DNA of 64,000 nucleotides from Pantoea anthophila (lineage in GTDB: Bacteria; Pseudomonadota; Gammaproteobacteria; Enterobacterales; Enterobacteriaceae). Positions 41,463 to 49,687 of this stretch are shown here, one piece after another. Every line of letters starts with the position of its first letter. Positions within the stretch are counted from its first letter, which is position 1. The stretch lies in NCBI RefSeq assembly GCF_006494375.1, contig NZ_VHIZ01000066.1, positions 124,001 through 188,000 of the forward strand, in the 5' to 3' direction. The position numbers were made by a program, and so were the translations under genes. Under the pieces are notes generated by a model that saw only the letters and a list, made by a program, of their open reading frames with translations, was not told where the DNA came from and did not search any database.

Positions 41463-43118
41463 TTACCAGCTCCGGAATTTAGCAGGCGGGTTGTACAGAC
41501 CACCGGACCATTCGACCAGGTCAGCCACGCTGCCCGCGGCCAGCAGTGAACGGGTGGCGTCGGAACGGCGGATGCCCATATCTTCCGGATAGACCACTTT
41601 GCCGCTTTTACGCAGGGCCGCGACGCGTGCCGCATCCACACCCAGACCGATGTCGGTAATGCCCGCCACGGCGGCGACCATGGCGCGACGCTCTTCCAGG
41701 CTCTCTGCGCGATAGAGATAGGCGATACCTTCCTCGGTCAGCACATGAGTCACGTCATCGCCGTAGATCATCACCGGAGCCAGCGGCATACCCGAGGTTT
41801 TGGCAACATCAACCGCATCAAGGGTTTCAACGAAGGTGGGTTTTGCGCCAGCCTGGAAGGTCTCGACCATCTGCACCACCAGTTTTTTCCCGCGCTGCAT
41901 CGGGTCTGGCTCGGTGATCATATTCAGCCAGGCGGGGGTCGCGTGACGGCGGCCGTGCGGATCGTGGCCCATATTCGGCGCGCCACCAAAGCCGGAGAGG
42001 CGGCCACGGGTCACGGTCGAGGAGTTGGCCAGCCCGTCCACCTGCAGGGTGGCCCCGATAAACATGTCGACTGCGTACTGGCCGGCCAGCTGACAGAAGG
42101 CACGGTTAGAGCGCATCGAGCCGTCGCTGCCGGTAAAGAAGATGTCGGGACGGGCGCGGATATACTCTTCCATCCCCAGCTCGCCGCCGAAGCAGTGCAC
42201 GCTCTCCACCCAGCCACTCTCAATTGCCGGGATCAGCGTCGGATGAGGGTTCAGCGCCCAGTGTTTACATATTTTGCCTTTCAGGCCGAGCTGTTCGCCG
42301 TAGGTGGGCAGCAGCAGCTCAATCGCGGCGGTGTTAAAACCGATGCCGTGGTTGAGTGACTGCACCTGGTGTTCGGCGTAGATGCCTTTAATCGCCATCA
42401 TCGCCATCAGGATATGTTCCTGCTTAATCAGGCGCGGATCGCGGGTAAACAGCGGTTCGATAAAGAACGGTTTGTCAGCAACGACAATGTAGTCGATCCA
42501 GGAGCCGGGAATATCGACGCGCGGCAGGTCGGTTTCGTCATCGACCAGTTCATTGACCTGGGCTATCACGATACCGTCACGGAACGCGGCGGCTTCCACC
42601 AGCGCCGGAGTATCTTCGGTGCCCGGACCGGTGTAGAGGTTGCCTTTGCGGTCAGCTTTGTAACCGGCAATCAGCGCCACATTCGGGCAGAGGTCAACAT
42701 AAAGGCGGGAGTAGAGTTCGATATAGGTGTGGATAGCGCCGATTTCCAGCTGGCCATCCTGCAGCAGCTGCGACATGCGCAGACTCTGCGGACCGGAAAA
42801 AGCGAAGTCGAGTTTGCGGGCAATGCCTTTTTCAAAAATATCGAGATGCTCACTGCGGCCGACGCTGGGCATAATCATGTGCAGGTCGTGAATCTTTGCC
42901 GGATTCACCTGCGCCAGGGTGCGGGATAAGAAGTCAGCCTGTTTCTGGTTATTCCCCTCCAGCACCACGCGGTCGCCTGGGGCAATTAAGTGTTCGAGGG
43001 CTTCTGTGGCTCGTTCAACAGGAATGACTTTGCCATCGAGGGGGAAGGCGGCCATACGACGCGCTTTTTCACTGCGGCGTGTGTTCCACTCCCGGGCAGG
43101 CGTTTGGCCTGTGTTCAT
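41463..43118 (-). CDS. mdcA: Malonate decarboxylase subunit alpha MdcA
   Basis: Acetyl-S-ACP:malonate ACP transferase, exchanging acetyl for malonyl on MdcC. 551 aa, family length; GSDGSMRSNRAFCQLAGQYA and GRLSGFGGAPNMGHDPHGRR are hallmark segments. Preceded by CAGGAGG. First gene of the eight-gene operon; biotin-dependent accessory genes are absent, so this is the soluble, biotin-independent type. Confidence 0.96.
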   Translation of the reverse strand: MNTGQTPAREWNTRRSEKARRMAAFPLDGKVIPVERATEALEHLIAPGDRVVLEGNNQKQADFLSRTLAQVNPAKIHDLHMIMPSVGRSEHLDIFEKGIARKLDFAFSGPQSLRMSQLLQDGQLEIGAIHTYIELYSRLYVDLCPNVALIAGYKADRKGNLYTGPGTEDTPALVEAAAFRDGIVIAQVNELVDDETDLPRVDIPGSWIDYIVVADKPFFIEPLFTRDPRLIKQEHILMAMMAIKGIYAEHQVQSLNHGIGFNTAAIELLLPTYGEQLGLKGKICKHWALNPHPTLIPAIESGWVESVHCFGGELGMEEYIRARPDIFFTGSDGSMRSNRAFCQLAGQYAVDMFIGATLQVDGLANSSTVTRGRLSGFGGAPNMGHDPHGRRHATPAWLNMITEPDPMQRGKKLVVQMVETFQAGAKPTFVETLDAVDVAKTSGMPLAPVMIYGDDVTHVLTEEGIAYLYRAESLEERRAMVAAVAGITDIGLGVDAARVAALRKSGKVVYPEDMGIRRSDATRSLLAAGSVADLVEWSGGLYNPPAKFRSW

Positions 43119-43376
43119 TTCAACCTCCTGATTAAAATCGCGGTACTGACGTTTTTGCTGAACAAAGTCTGCGCGTTCTGCATACGGCGTTCAATTAAGC
43201 AAAAAAGCGAAACGTTAGATTTAAGGTAACGATGATGAGCGGCCTGGCGGCAGGCGAAACCCGAGGCGCTGCAGGCTGGCGGGGAGGGGGAAACGGCAGG
43301 GTGACAGGAGGAGAGCGTGCGAGGGGAAAGGGCCGCGGCACGATTTAACCGGTTCAGTTCGCGGTCGGCCACCCAT
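43119..43376 (-). promoter_or_regulatory. mdc operon upstream region
   Basis: About 260 bp between mdcA and the glpD terminator with no credible gene. It should contain the mdc promoter and MdcR site; an AT-rich tract lies at 43185-43225 and a strongly purine-rich plus-strand segment at 43278-43332. No convincing -35/-10 pair or LysR box could be fixed. Confidence 0.35.
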
Positions 43377-43400
43377 AAAAAAAGCAGGCCGGAGCCTGCT
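43377..43400 (-). terminator. Intrinsic terminator of glpD
   Basis: On the minus strand AGCAGGC (43400-43394) pairs with GCCTGCT (43389-43383) across a 4-base loop, then a seven-base T run (43383-43377). Confidence 0.9.
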
Positions 43401-43420
43401 TTCTGCTTACTGCGGCCTGC

Positions 43421-44926
43421 TTAAGAGGCCAGCGAGAGTGCCGGTTTTGCTTTCGCAGCCAGCCACTCTGCCACGCGGGCCTGCTGCTCTTTCGTCAGCC
43501 ACATACCCTGTTTGGTACGACGCCAGATAGCATCATCCAGCTCGCGAACCCACTCATGCTGCACCAGGTAGCGCAGCTCCGCTTCGTAAAACTCGTGACC
43601 GAAGTTCTCACCCAGATCGTTCAGGCTTTTCGCCCCGGCTAACAGAGTTTCAGTGCTGCTGCCGTAGGTGCGTGAGAAGTGACGCGCCATGTTTTCACTG
43701 ATGAACGGATAGCGACGACGCAGGCTGGCCGCATAATCCTCACGGGTGCCGGAGATGTTCCCGCCTGGCAACACGCAGTTCTTCGTCCAGGCCGGACCGG
43801 CGTTGGGATAGTACTTCGCCAGTTTTTCCAGCGCGTGCTCGGCCAGCTTGCGATAGGTGGTCAGCTTGCCGCCAAACACCGACAGCAGTGGCGCCTGGCC
43901 GTTGTCATCACGGACATCCAGCGTGTAATCGCGGGTGATCGCCTGCGGTGAGTCCGATTCATCATCACACAGAGGACGCACACCGGAGTAAGACCAGACG
44001 ATGTCGTCAGCGGTCAGCTGCTTTTTGAAGTGGGCGTTGAACACTTTCAGCAGGTAGTCGGTTTCGCTGTCATCAATGTTGACGTTTTTCGGATCGCCTT
44101 TGTACTCCACGTCGGTGGTGCCGATGATGGAGAACTCATCCATCCACGGAATCACAAACACGATGCGATTATCTTCGTTCTGCAGGATGTAAGCCTGCTT
44201 TTCGGTGTGGACGCGCGGCACCACGATGTGGCTGCCTTTGATCAGGCGGATACCGTAAGGGGATTTGAGCTTCAGGCTGTCGTCAAACAGCTGCTTAACC
44301 CACGGGCCTGCAGCGTTGACAAGGCCTTTCGCCTGCCAGGTGTAGGTTTTGCCGCTGTCGACATCTTCCGCTTCCACCTTCCACAGGCCGCCTTCACGCC
44401 AGGCACGGGTCACGCGGGTGCGGGTCCGCACTTCGCCGCCGCGCTTCACCACTTCCTGCGCGTTGAGCACGACCATACGGGCGTCATCGACCCAGCAGTC
44501 AGAATATTCGAATCCGCGCGTGATCTCCGGCTTCAGGGCCGAATCCGCGCCAAAGCGCAGACTTTTACTGCCTGGCAGGCTGGTGCGTTTGCCCAGATGG
44601 TCATACATAAACAGGCCGGTGCGGATCATCCACGCCGGACGCAGGTGCGGACGGTGCGGCAGACGGAAGCGCATCGGGAAGGCCAGGTGCGGTGCCATCT
44701 TCAGCAGGACTTCACGCTCAGCCAGCGCTTCGCTGACCAGACGGAATTCATAATGTTCAAGGTAGCGCAGGCCGCCGTGAATCAGTTTCGAGCTGGCAGA
44801 GGAGGTCGCGCAAGCCAGATCCCGCGCCTCCAGCATTAACACCGACAGTCCGCGTCCTGCAGCGTCTGCTGCAATGCCGGCACCGTTGATGCCGCCGCCG
44901 ATCACGATCAGGTCTTTGGTTTCCAC
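43421..44926 (-). CDS. glpD: Aerobic glycerol-3-phosphate dehydrogenase GlpD
   Basis: Membrane-associated FAD enzyme oxidising glycerol-3-phosphate to dihydroxyacetone phosphate with electrons to quinone. 501 aa. FAD motif IGGGINGAGIAADAAGRG near the N terminus; SSKLIHGGLRYLEHYEF is conserved. Starts at a GTG (44926) preceded by GGAGGAG; the nearby ATG (44931) is out of frame. Divergent from glpE with GlpR sites between. Confidence 0.97.
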   Translation of the reverse strand: METKDLIVIGGGINGAGIAADAAGRGLSVLMLEARDLACATSSASSKLIHGGLRYLEHYEFRLVSEALAEREVLLKMAPHLAFPMRFRLPHRPHLRPAWMIRTGLFMYDHLGKRTSLPGSKSLRFGADSALKPEITRGFEYSDCWVDDARMVVLNAQEVVKRGGEVRTRTRVTRAWREGGLWKVEAEDVDSGKTYTWQAKGLVNAAGPWVKQLFDDSLKLKSPYGIRLIKGSHIVVPRVHTEKQAYILQNEDNRIVFVIPWMDEFSIIGTTDVEYKGDPKNVNIDDSETDYLLKVFNAHFKKQLTADDIVWSYSGVRPLCDDESDSPQAITRDYTLDVRDDNGQAPLLSVFGGKLTTYRKLAEHALEKLAKYYPNAGPAWTKNCVLPGGNISGTREDYAASLRRRYPFISENMARHFSRTYGSSTETLLAGAKSLNDLGENFGHEFYEAELRYLVQHEWVRELDDAIWRRTKQGMWLTKEQQARVAEWLAAKAKPALSLAS

Positions 44927-44940
44927 GTCATCTCCTCCGA

Positions 44941-44978
44941 TGTTCGGAATAGTTCACTAATGTTCGTTTTCGAGCATT
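44941..44978. promoter_or_regulatory. GlpR operators and glpD -10 region
   Basis: The palindrome AATGTTCG-TTTT-CGAGCATT (44959-44978) matches the GlpR operator; a second TGTTCG half-site lies 20 bp away at 44941-44946. The glpD -10 TATGAT sits just upstream on the minus strand (44984-44979), so GlpR bound here would block glpD. Confidence 0.8.
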
Positions 44979-45033
44979 ATCATAGTCGCAAACCAACATT
45001 AGCGCCAGCTTTTAACCCGCTAAAAACATTTTT

Positions 45034-45051
45034 GCGTGATATAGCTAACAT
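45034..45051. promoter_or_regulatory. Candidate CRP site in glpD-glpE gap
   Basis: GCGTGATATAGCTAACAT keeps CGTGA-N6-TAACA, two mismatches from the CRP consensus. glpD in E. coli needs cAMP-CRP. Low-confidence match. Confidence 0.35.
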
Positions 45052-45151
45052 TATGTCCACCAAAAAAACAGATACCCGTAACGATTGTCAGGTTATCGGC
45101 GTGGCTTCTCGGGTTACACTACGCGCTATTGTGACGACTTTGAGAGATCCC

Positions 45152-45478
45152 ATGGAAACGTTCGAATGTATTGATGTGCAGCAGGCGCAGGCGCGTCTGG
45201 CGCAGGGGGCACTGCTGGTCGATATCCGCGATCCGCAAAGCTTTGCGATGGGCCATGCGGCGGGTGCGCTGCATCTGACCAACACCAACCTCAGCGACTT
45301 TATCAGTCGTGCAGACCACAACCTGCCGGTGCTGGTGATGTGCTATCACGGCAACAGCAGTAAAAGTGCAGCACAATATCTGCTGGGGCAGGGCTTCAGT
45401 GCGGCCTACAGTATTGATGGCGGTTTCGATGCCTGGCGCGCGGCCTTTCCGCAGCAGGTTGCCCTGGGCAGTGAGTAA
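45152..45478 (+). CDS. glpE: Thiosulfate sulfurtransferase GlpE
   Basis: Single-domain rhodanese transferring sulfane sulfur from thiosulfate to acceptors. The ATG at 45152 gives 108 aa, the E. coli length; a longer in-frame start at 44960 would run through the GlpR operator. Catalytic Cys64 in the loop MCYHGNSS. First gene of glpEGR. Confidence 0.95.
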   Translation: METFECIDVQQAQARLAQGALLVDIRDPQSFAMGHAAGALHLTNTNLSDFISRADHNLPVLVMCYHGNSSKSAAQYLLGQGFSAAYSIDGGFDAWRAAFPQQVALGSE

Positions 45479-45507
45479 GTGGCCGCCTGTCACACGGAGA
45501 GTTACTG

Positions 45508-46329
45508 ATGCGCATTACCCAATTTAATCAGCCGCGCATGGCGCAGGCGTTTGTGGACTACATGGCAACGCGCGGCGTGACGCTGCGTATTGAGCATGAC
45601 CAGCACTATGTCATCATGCTGGATGATGAGAGCCAGTTTTCCGTGGTCGAAAACGAACTTCAGCAGTTTCTGCATGACCCTAATCACCCACGCTATCAGG
45701 CGGCCAGCTGGCACAGCGGCAAAACCGACAGCGGGCTGCGCTATGAGCGCAGTAACATCTGGGCAAACATTCGTGAGCGCGCCGGGCCGCTGACAATGAC
45801 GGTGATGGTGCTCTGTATCGCCGTTTTTATCCTGATGCAGGTGATGGGCGATCAGACCGTGATGGCCTGGCTCGCCTGGCCGGACGATGACCAGCATTTT
45901 CAGGTCTGGCGCTGGTTCAGCCATGCGCTGCTGCACTTCTCGCTGCTGCACATTCTGTTTAACCTGATGTGGTGGTGGTATCTGGGCGGGGCGGTTGAGA
46001 AGCGGCTCGGCAGCGGCAAACTCTTTGTCATTATGCTGATTTCCGCGCTGCTCAGCGGCTGGCTGCAGGCGAAATTCAGCGGCATCTGGTTTGGCGGCCT
46101 GTCGGGCGTAGTGTATGCCCTGATGGGCTACTGCTGGCTGCGCGGCGAGCGCGATCCCGACAGCGGCGTCTATCTTGAACGTGGCCTGATCGGTTTTGCG
46201 CTGGTCTGGCTGGTGATTGGCTGGTTCGGCGTCTTTGGCCTGGCCATTGCCAACGCAGCGCACGTCGCCGGTCTGCTGGTCGGGCTGGCGATGGCGCTGG
46301 TGGATACGCGTAACGTTACGCGTCGGTAA
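45508..46329 (+). CDS. glpG: Rhomboid intramembrane serine protease GlpG
   Basis: Polytopic protease with a cytoplasmic N-terminal domain (residues 1-85) and six membrane helices. 273 aa. Catalytic Ser199 in GLSGVVYALMGY and His252 in NAAHVAGLL; the WWWYLGG loop is conserved. Sits between glpE and glpR. Confidence 0.96.
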   Translation: MRITQFNQPRMAQAFVDYMATRGVTLRIEHDQHYVIMLDDESQFSVVENELQQFLHDPNHPRYQAASWHSGKTDSGLRYERSNIWANIRERAGPLTMTVMVLCIAVFILMQVMGDQTVMAWLAWPDDDQHFQVWRWFSHALLHFSLLHILFNLMWWWYLGGAVEKRLGSGKLFVIMLISALLSGWLQAKFSGIWFGGLSGVVYALMGYCWLRGERDPDSGVYLERGLIGFALVWLVIGWFGVFGLAIANAAHVAGLLVGLAMALVDTRNVTRR

Positions 46330-46359
46330 AGAGATTTTGCGGGTTAACAGGAGAGGAAT

Positions 46360-47118
46360 GTGAAGCAGACGCAACGTCATGACGCGATTATCGATTTGGT
46401 CCGTCGTCAGGGATATGTCAGTACTGAGGAGCTGGTGGATCATTTTGAGGTCAGCCCGCAGACCATCCGTCGCGATCTCAACGATCTGGCCGATCAGAAC
46501 AAAATTCAGCGCCACCACGGCGGCGCGGCGCTCCCCTCCAGCTCTGAGAACACCGCCTGGCACGATCGTAAAATGATGTGGTCGGCGGAGAAAGCGCGCA
46601 TTGCTCAGCGGGTCGCCAGCCAGATCCCGGATGGGGCCACGCTGTTTATCGACATCGGCACCACGCCGGAAGCGGTGGCGCATGCGCTGCTCAACCACAG
46701 CGATCTGCGTGTGGTGACGAACAATCTCAACGTGGCGATGCTGCTGATGGGCAAACCCGATTTTCGGGTGATTATTGCCGGGGGCGAAGTGCGCACCCGC
46801 GATGGGGCGGTAATGGGAGAGGCGACGCTCGACTTCATTTCGCAGTTCCGGCTGGATTACGGCATTCTCGGCATCAGCGGCATCGATATGGATGGCTCGC
46901 TGCTGGAGTTTGACTATCACGAAGTGCGGACCAAGCGCGCGATTATCGAAAACTCCCGCTGTGCGCTGCTGGTCGTGGACCACTCGAAGTTTGGCCGCAA
47001 CGCCATGGTTAACCTCGGCAATATGAGTCTGCTGGATTACATCTACACCGACAAGATGCCGCCCGCCAGCGTCATGAAGGTGATTGAGCAGCATGAGGTG
47101 CACCTCGAACTCTGCTGA
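46360..47118 (+). CDS. glpR: Glycerol-3-phosphate regulon repressor GlpR
   Basis: DeoR-family repressor of glp genes, induced by glycerol-3-phosphate. 252 aa. HTH at residues 22-41 (STEELVDHFEVSPQTIRRDL). The start is GTG at 46360, preceded by GGAGAGGA; an ATG two bases earlier (46358) is out of frame and followed at once by TGA. C-terminal sugar-phosphate sensing domain includes FDYHEVRTKRAIIENSR. Confidence 0.96.
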   Translation: MKQTQRHDAIIDLVRRQGYVSTEELVDHFEVSPQTIRRDLNDLADQNKIQRHHGGAALPSSSENTAWHDRKMMWSAEKARIAQRVASQIPDGATLFIDIGTTPEAVAHALLNHSDLRVVTNNLNVAMLLMGKPDFRVIIAGGEVRTRDGAVMGEATLDFISQFRLDYGILGISGIDMDGSLLEFDYHEVRTKRAIIENSRCALLVVDHSKFGRNAMVNLGNMSLLDYIYTDKMPPASVMKVIEQHEVHLELC

Positions 47119-47126
47119 TTCCTGCC

Positions 47127-47152
47127 ACGCCAGCCTCCGGGCTGGCGTTTTT
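47127..47152 (+). terminator. Intrinsic terminator after glpR
   Basis: ACGCCAGCC (47127-47135) pairs with GGCTGGCGT (47140-47148), 4-base loop, followed by T-rich ttttattt. Confidence 0.88.
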
Positions 47153-47272
47153 ATTTGATTGCTGTCGCTTTTTTCCCCACTCCCGTCTTTACTTAACGAT
47201 TGCTGGCCCCGCCTGCCAGCCCGTGCGCTTGCCATTTTTGCTTCACCTCATTGCGTAACAGAAGGGAGTGAT

Positions 47273-49678
47273 ATGCCACAGCAGAAATTCAATAAAGCCC
47301 GTTTTAACGCCGCCTTTACCCGCCAGTGGCAACATCTCGGCCTCTCTTCCGCTCAGCAGATGACCCCGCACCAGGCGTGGCAGGCGGTCAGTGCGGCCCT
47401 GGCGGAACTGCTGGCCGCGCAACCGGCCCCGCGTCCGGCGCAGCAGCAGCGTCACGTTAACTATCTCTCGATGGAGTTTCTGATTGGCCGGCTGACCGGC
47501 AACAATCTGCTTAATCTCGGCTGGTATGACGAGGTGCAGGCGGCGCTGGCAGAGCAGCAGTTCGATTTAACGGCGCTGCTGGAGCAGGAGGTCGATCCGG
47601 CACTCGGCAATGGCGGACTGGGGCGACTGGCTGCCTGCTACATGGATTCGATGGCCACGGTCGGTCAGTCTGCAACCGGTCACGGACTTAACTACCAGTA
47701 CGGCCTGTTCCGCCAGTCTTTTCAGGCGGGCCAGCAGAAGGAGGCGCCCGACGACTGGCAGCGCGAGCACTATCCCTGGTTCCGCCACAACGCGGCGCTG
47801 GATGTGGAGGTGGCGATGGGCGGTCGGGTCGAAAAGCAGGAGAACGGCGAGGTGCGCTGGCAGCCCGGGTTTACGCTGCGCGGTGAAGCCTGGGATTTGC
47901 CGGTCACCGGCTACCGCAATGGCGTCACACTGCCGCTGCGTCTGTGGCAGGCGGTGAGTGCGCACCCTTTTGACCTGACGGCGTTTAACGACGGTCACTT
48001 CCTGCAGGCGGAGCAGCCCGGCATCGAGGCGGCAAAGCTGACCAAAGTGCTCTATCCCAACGACAATCATCAGGCGGGCAAGCGGCTGCGCCTGATGCAG
48101 CAATATTTTCAGTGCGCCTGTGCGGTGGCCGATATTCTGCGCCGCCACCATCAGGCGGGACGCAGCATTCACAGCCTGCCCGATTTCGAAGTGATTCAGC
48201 TCAACGATACCCATCCCACCATCGCCATCCCGGAGATGCTGCGCGTGCTGCTGGATGAGCACCAGCTCGGCTGGGATGAGGCGTGGCAGATCACCAGTCG
48301 GCTGTTTGCTTACACCAACCACACCCTGATGCCGGAGGCGCTGGAGCGCTGGGATGAGAAGCTGATGCGCGCGCTGCTGCCGCGTCATCTGCTGATCATC
48401 AAAACGATCAATCAGCGGCTGAAAAAGGTGGTGAAGCAGCGCTGGCCGGATGACAAAGCGATGTGGCATAAGCTGGCGGTGATTGCGGACGGTCAGGTGC
48501 GGATGGCGAATCTCTGCGTCGTCAGCGGGTTTGCGGTCAACGGCGTCGCGGCGCTGCACTCCCGGCTGGTGGTCAGCGATCTCTTCCCGGAATATCACCA
48601 GCTGTGGCCGCAAAAATTCCATAACGTCACCAACGGCATTACCCCGCGCCGCTGGCTGAAGCAGTGCAATCCGGCGCTGGCCGGGCTGATTGATGAGACG
48701 CTGAAAACCGAATGGGCCAGCAATCTCGACGCGCTGATCGGCCTGGAACCTTACGCCGACGACCCGGCGTTTCGTCAGCGCTATCGCAGCATCAAGCAGC
48801 AGAACAAAGTGCAGCTGACCGACTATATCGCCCGGCACACCGGGATTATCGTCAACCCGGCGGCCCTGTTCGATGTGCAGATCAAGCGACTGCATGAGTA
48901 CAAGCGCCAGCACCTCAGCCTGCTGCATATCCTCTACTGCTATCAGCAGCTCTGCAATAACCCGGAGGATGTCACCTTCACGCCGCGGGTCTTCCTGTTC
49001 GGGGCAAAAGCCGCACCGGGTTACTACCTGGCGAAAAACATTATCTACGCGATTAACCGGGTGGCGGAGGTGGTGAACAACGATCCCCGCATCGGCGACC
49101 GGCTGAAAGTGGTTTTTCTCCCCGACTACCGCATCACCGTCGCCGAAATGATGATCCCGGCGGCCGACCTCTCTGAGCAGATCTCTACCGCCGGTTATGA
49201 AGCCTCGGGCACCGGCAACATGAAGCTGGCGCTGAACGGCGCGCTGACCATCGGCACGCTGGATGGGGCCAATGTCGAAATCGCTGAGCAGGTGGGCGAG
49301 GAGAATATCTTTATCTTCGGTCACACCGTGGAGGAGGTGAAAGCGCTGAAGGCCAAAGGCTACAACCCGAAAAAGGTGCGCAGGCAGAACAAGGCGCTGG
49401 ATGATTTACTGAAATCGCTGGAGAAGGGCAAATTCAGCGACGGGGACAAGCATGCGTTTGACCTGATGCTGGAGAGCCTGACGAAACACGGCGATCCCTG
49501 GCTGGTGCTGGCCGATTTCCAGCCTTACATCGAGGCGCAGCAACGGGTGGAAGCCCTGTGGCGCGACCCGGAAGGCTGGACCCGCGCCGCCATCCTCAAC
49601 ACGGCCCGGACCGGCATGTTCAGTTCGGACCGGTCCATTCGTGACTATCAGCAACGTATCTGGCAGGCACCCCGCTAA
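47273..49678 (+). CDS. malP: Maltodextrin phosphorylase MalP
   Basis: PLP phosphorylase that degrades linear maltodextrins to glucose-1-phosphate. ATG at 47273 after GAAGGGAG gives 801 aa starting MPQQKFNKARFNAAF; the frame's earlier start at 47159 is upstream of the ribosome binding site and unlike the family. LGNGGLGRLAACYMDS and PLP-lysine EASGTGNMKLALNGALTIGT are intact. Followed by malQ after 9 bp. malT, the activator gene next to malP in E. coli, is not here. Confidence 0.96.
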   Translation: MPQQKFNKARFNAAFTRQWQHLGLSSAQQMTPHQAWQAVSAALAELLAAQPAPRPAQQQRHVNYLSMEFLIGRLTGNNLLNLGWYDEVQAALAEQQFDLTALLEQEVDPALGNGGLGRLAACYMDSMATVGQSATGHGLNYQYGLFRQSFQAGQQKEAPDDWQREHYPWFRHNAALDVEVAMGGRVEKQENGEVRWQPGFTLRGEAWDLPVTGYRNGVTLPLRLWQAVSAHPFDLTAFNDGHFLQAEQPGIEAAKLTKVLYPNDNHQAGKRLRLMQQYFQCACAVADILRRHHQAGRSIHSLPDFEVIQLNDTHPTIAIPEMLRVLLDEHQLGWDEAWQITSRLFAYTNHTLMPEALERWDEKLMRALLPRHLLIIKTINQRLKKVVKQRWPDDKAMWHKLAVIADGQVRMANLCVVSGFAVNGVAALHSRLVVSDLFPEYHQLWPQKFHNVTNGITPRRWLKQCNPALAGLIDETLKTEWASNLDALIGLEPYADDPAFRQRYRSIKQQNKVQLTDYIARHTGIIVNPAALFDVQIKRLHEYKRQHLSLLHILYCYQQLCNNPEDVTFTPRVFLFGAKAAPGYYLAKNIIYAINRVAEVVNNDPRIGDRLKVVFLPDYRITVAEMMIPAADLSEQISTAGYEASGTGNMKLALNGALTIGTLDGANVEIAEQVGEENIFIFGHTVEEVKALKAKGYNPKKVRRQNKALDDLLKSLEKGKFSDGDKHAFDLMLESLTKHGDPWLVLADFQPYIEAQQRVEALWRDPEGWTRAAILNTARTGMFSSDRSIRDYQQRIWQAPR

Positions 49679-49687
49679 GGAGCAGCA

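Noticed and set aside
47160..47190. MalT box near ttccccactcccg
   Set aside because: The reverse complement GGGAGTGGGG does not fit GGGGAKGAGG well enough.
45502..47235. 577-codon minus-strand frame
   Set aside because: Antisense to glpG and glpR, which are intact and well conserved.
47567..49324. 585-codon minus-strand frame
   Set aside because: Entirely antisense to malP and of shadow composition.
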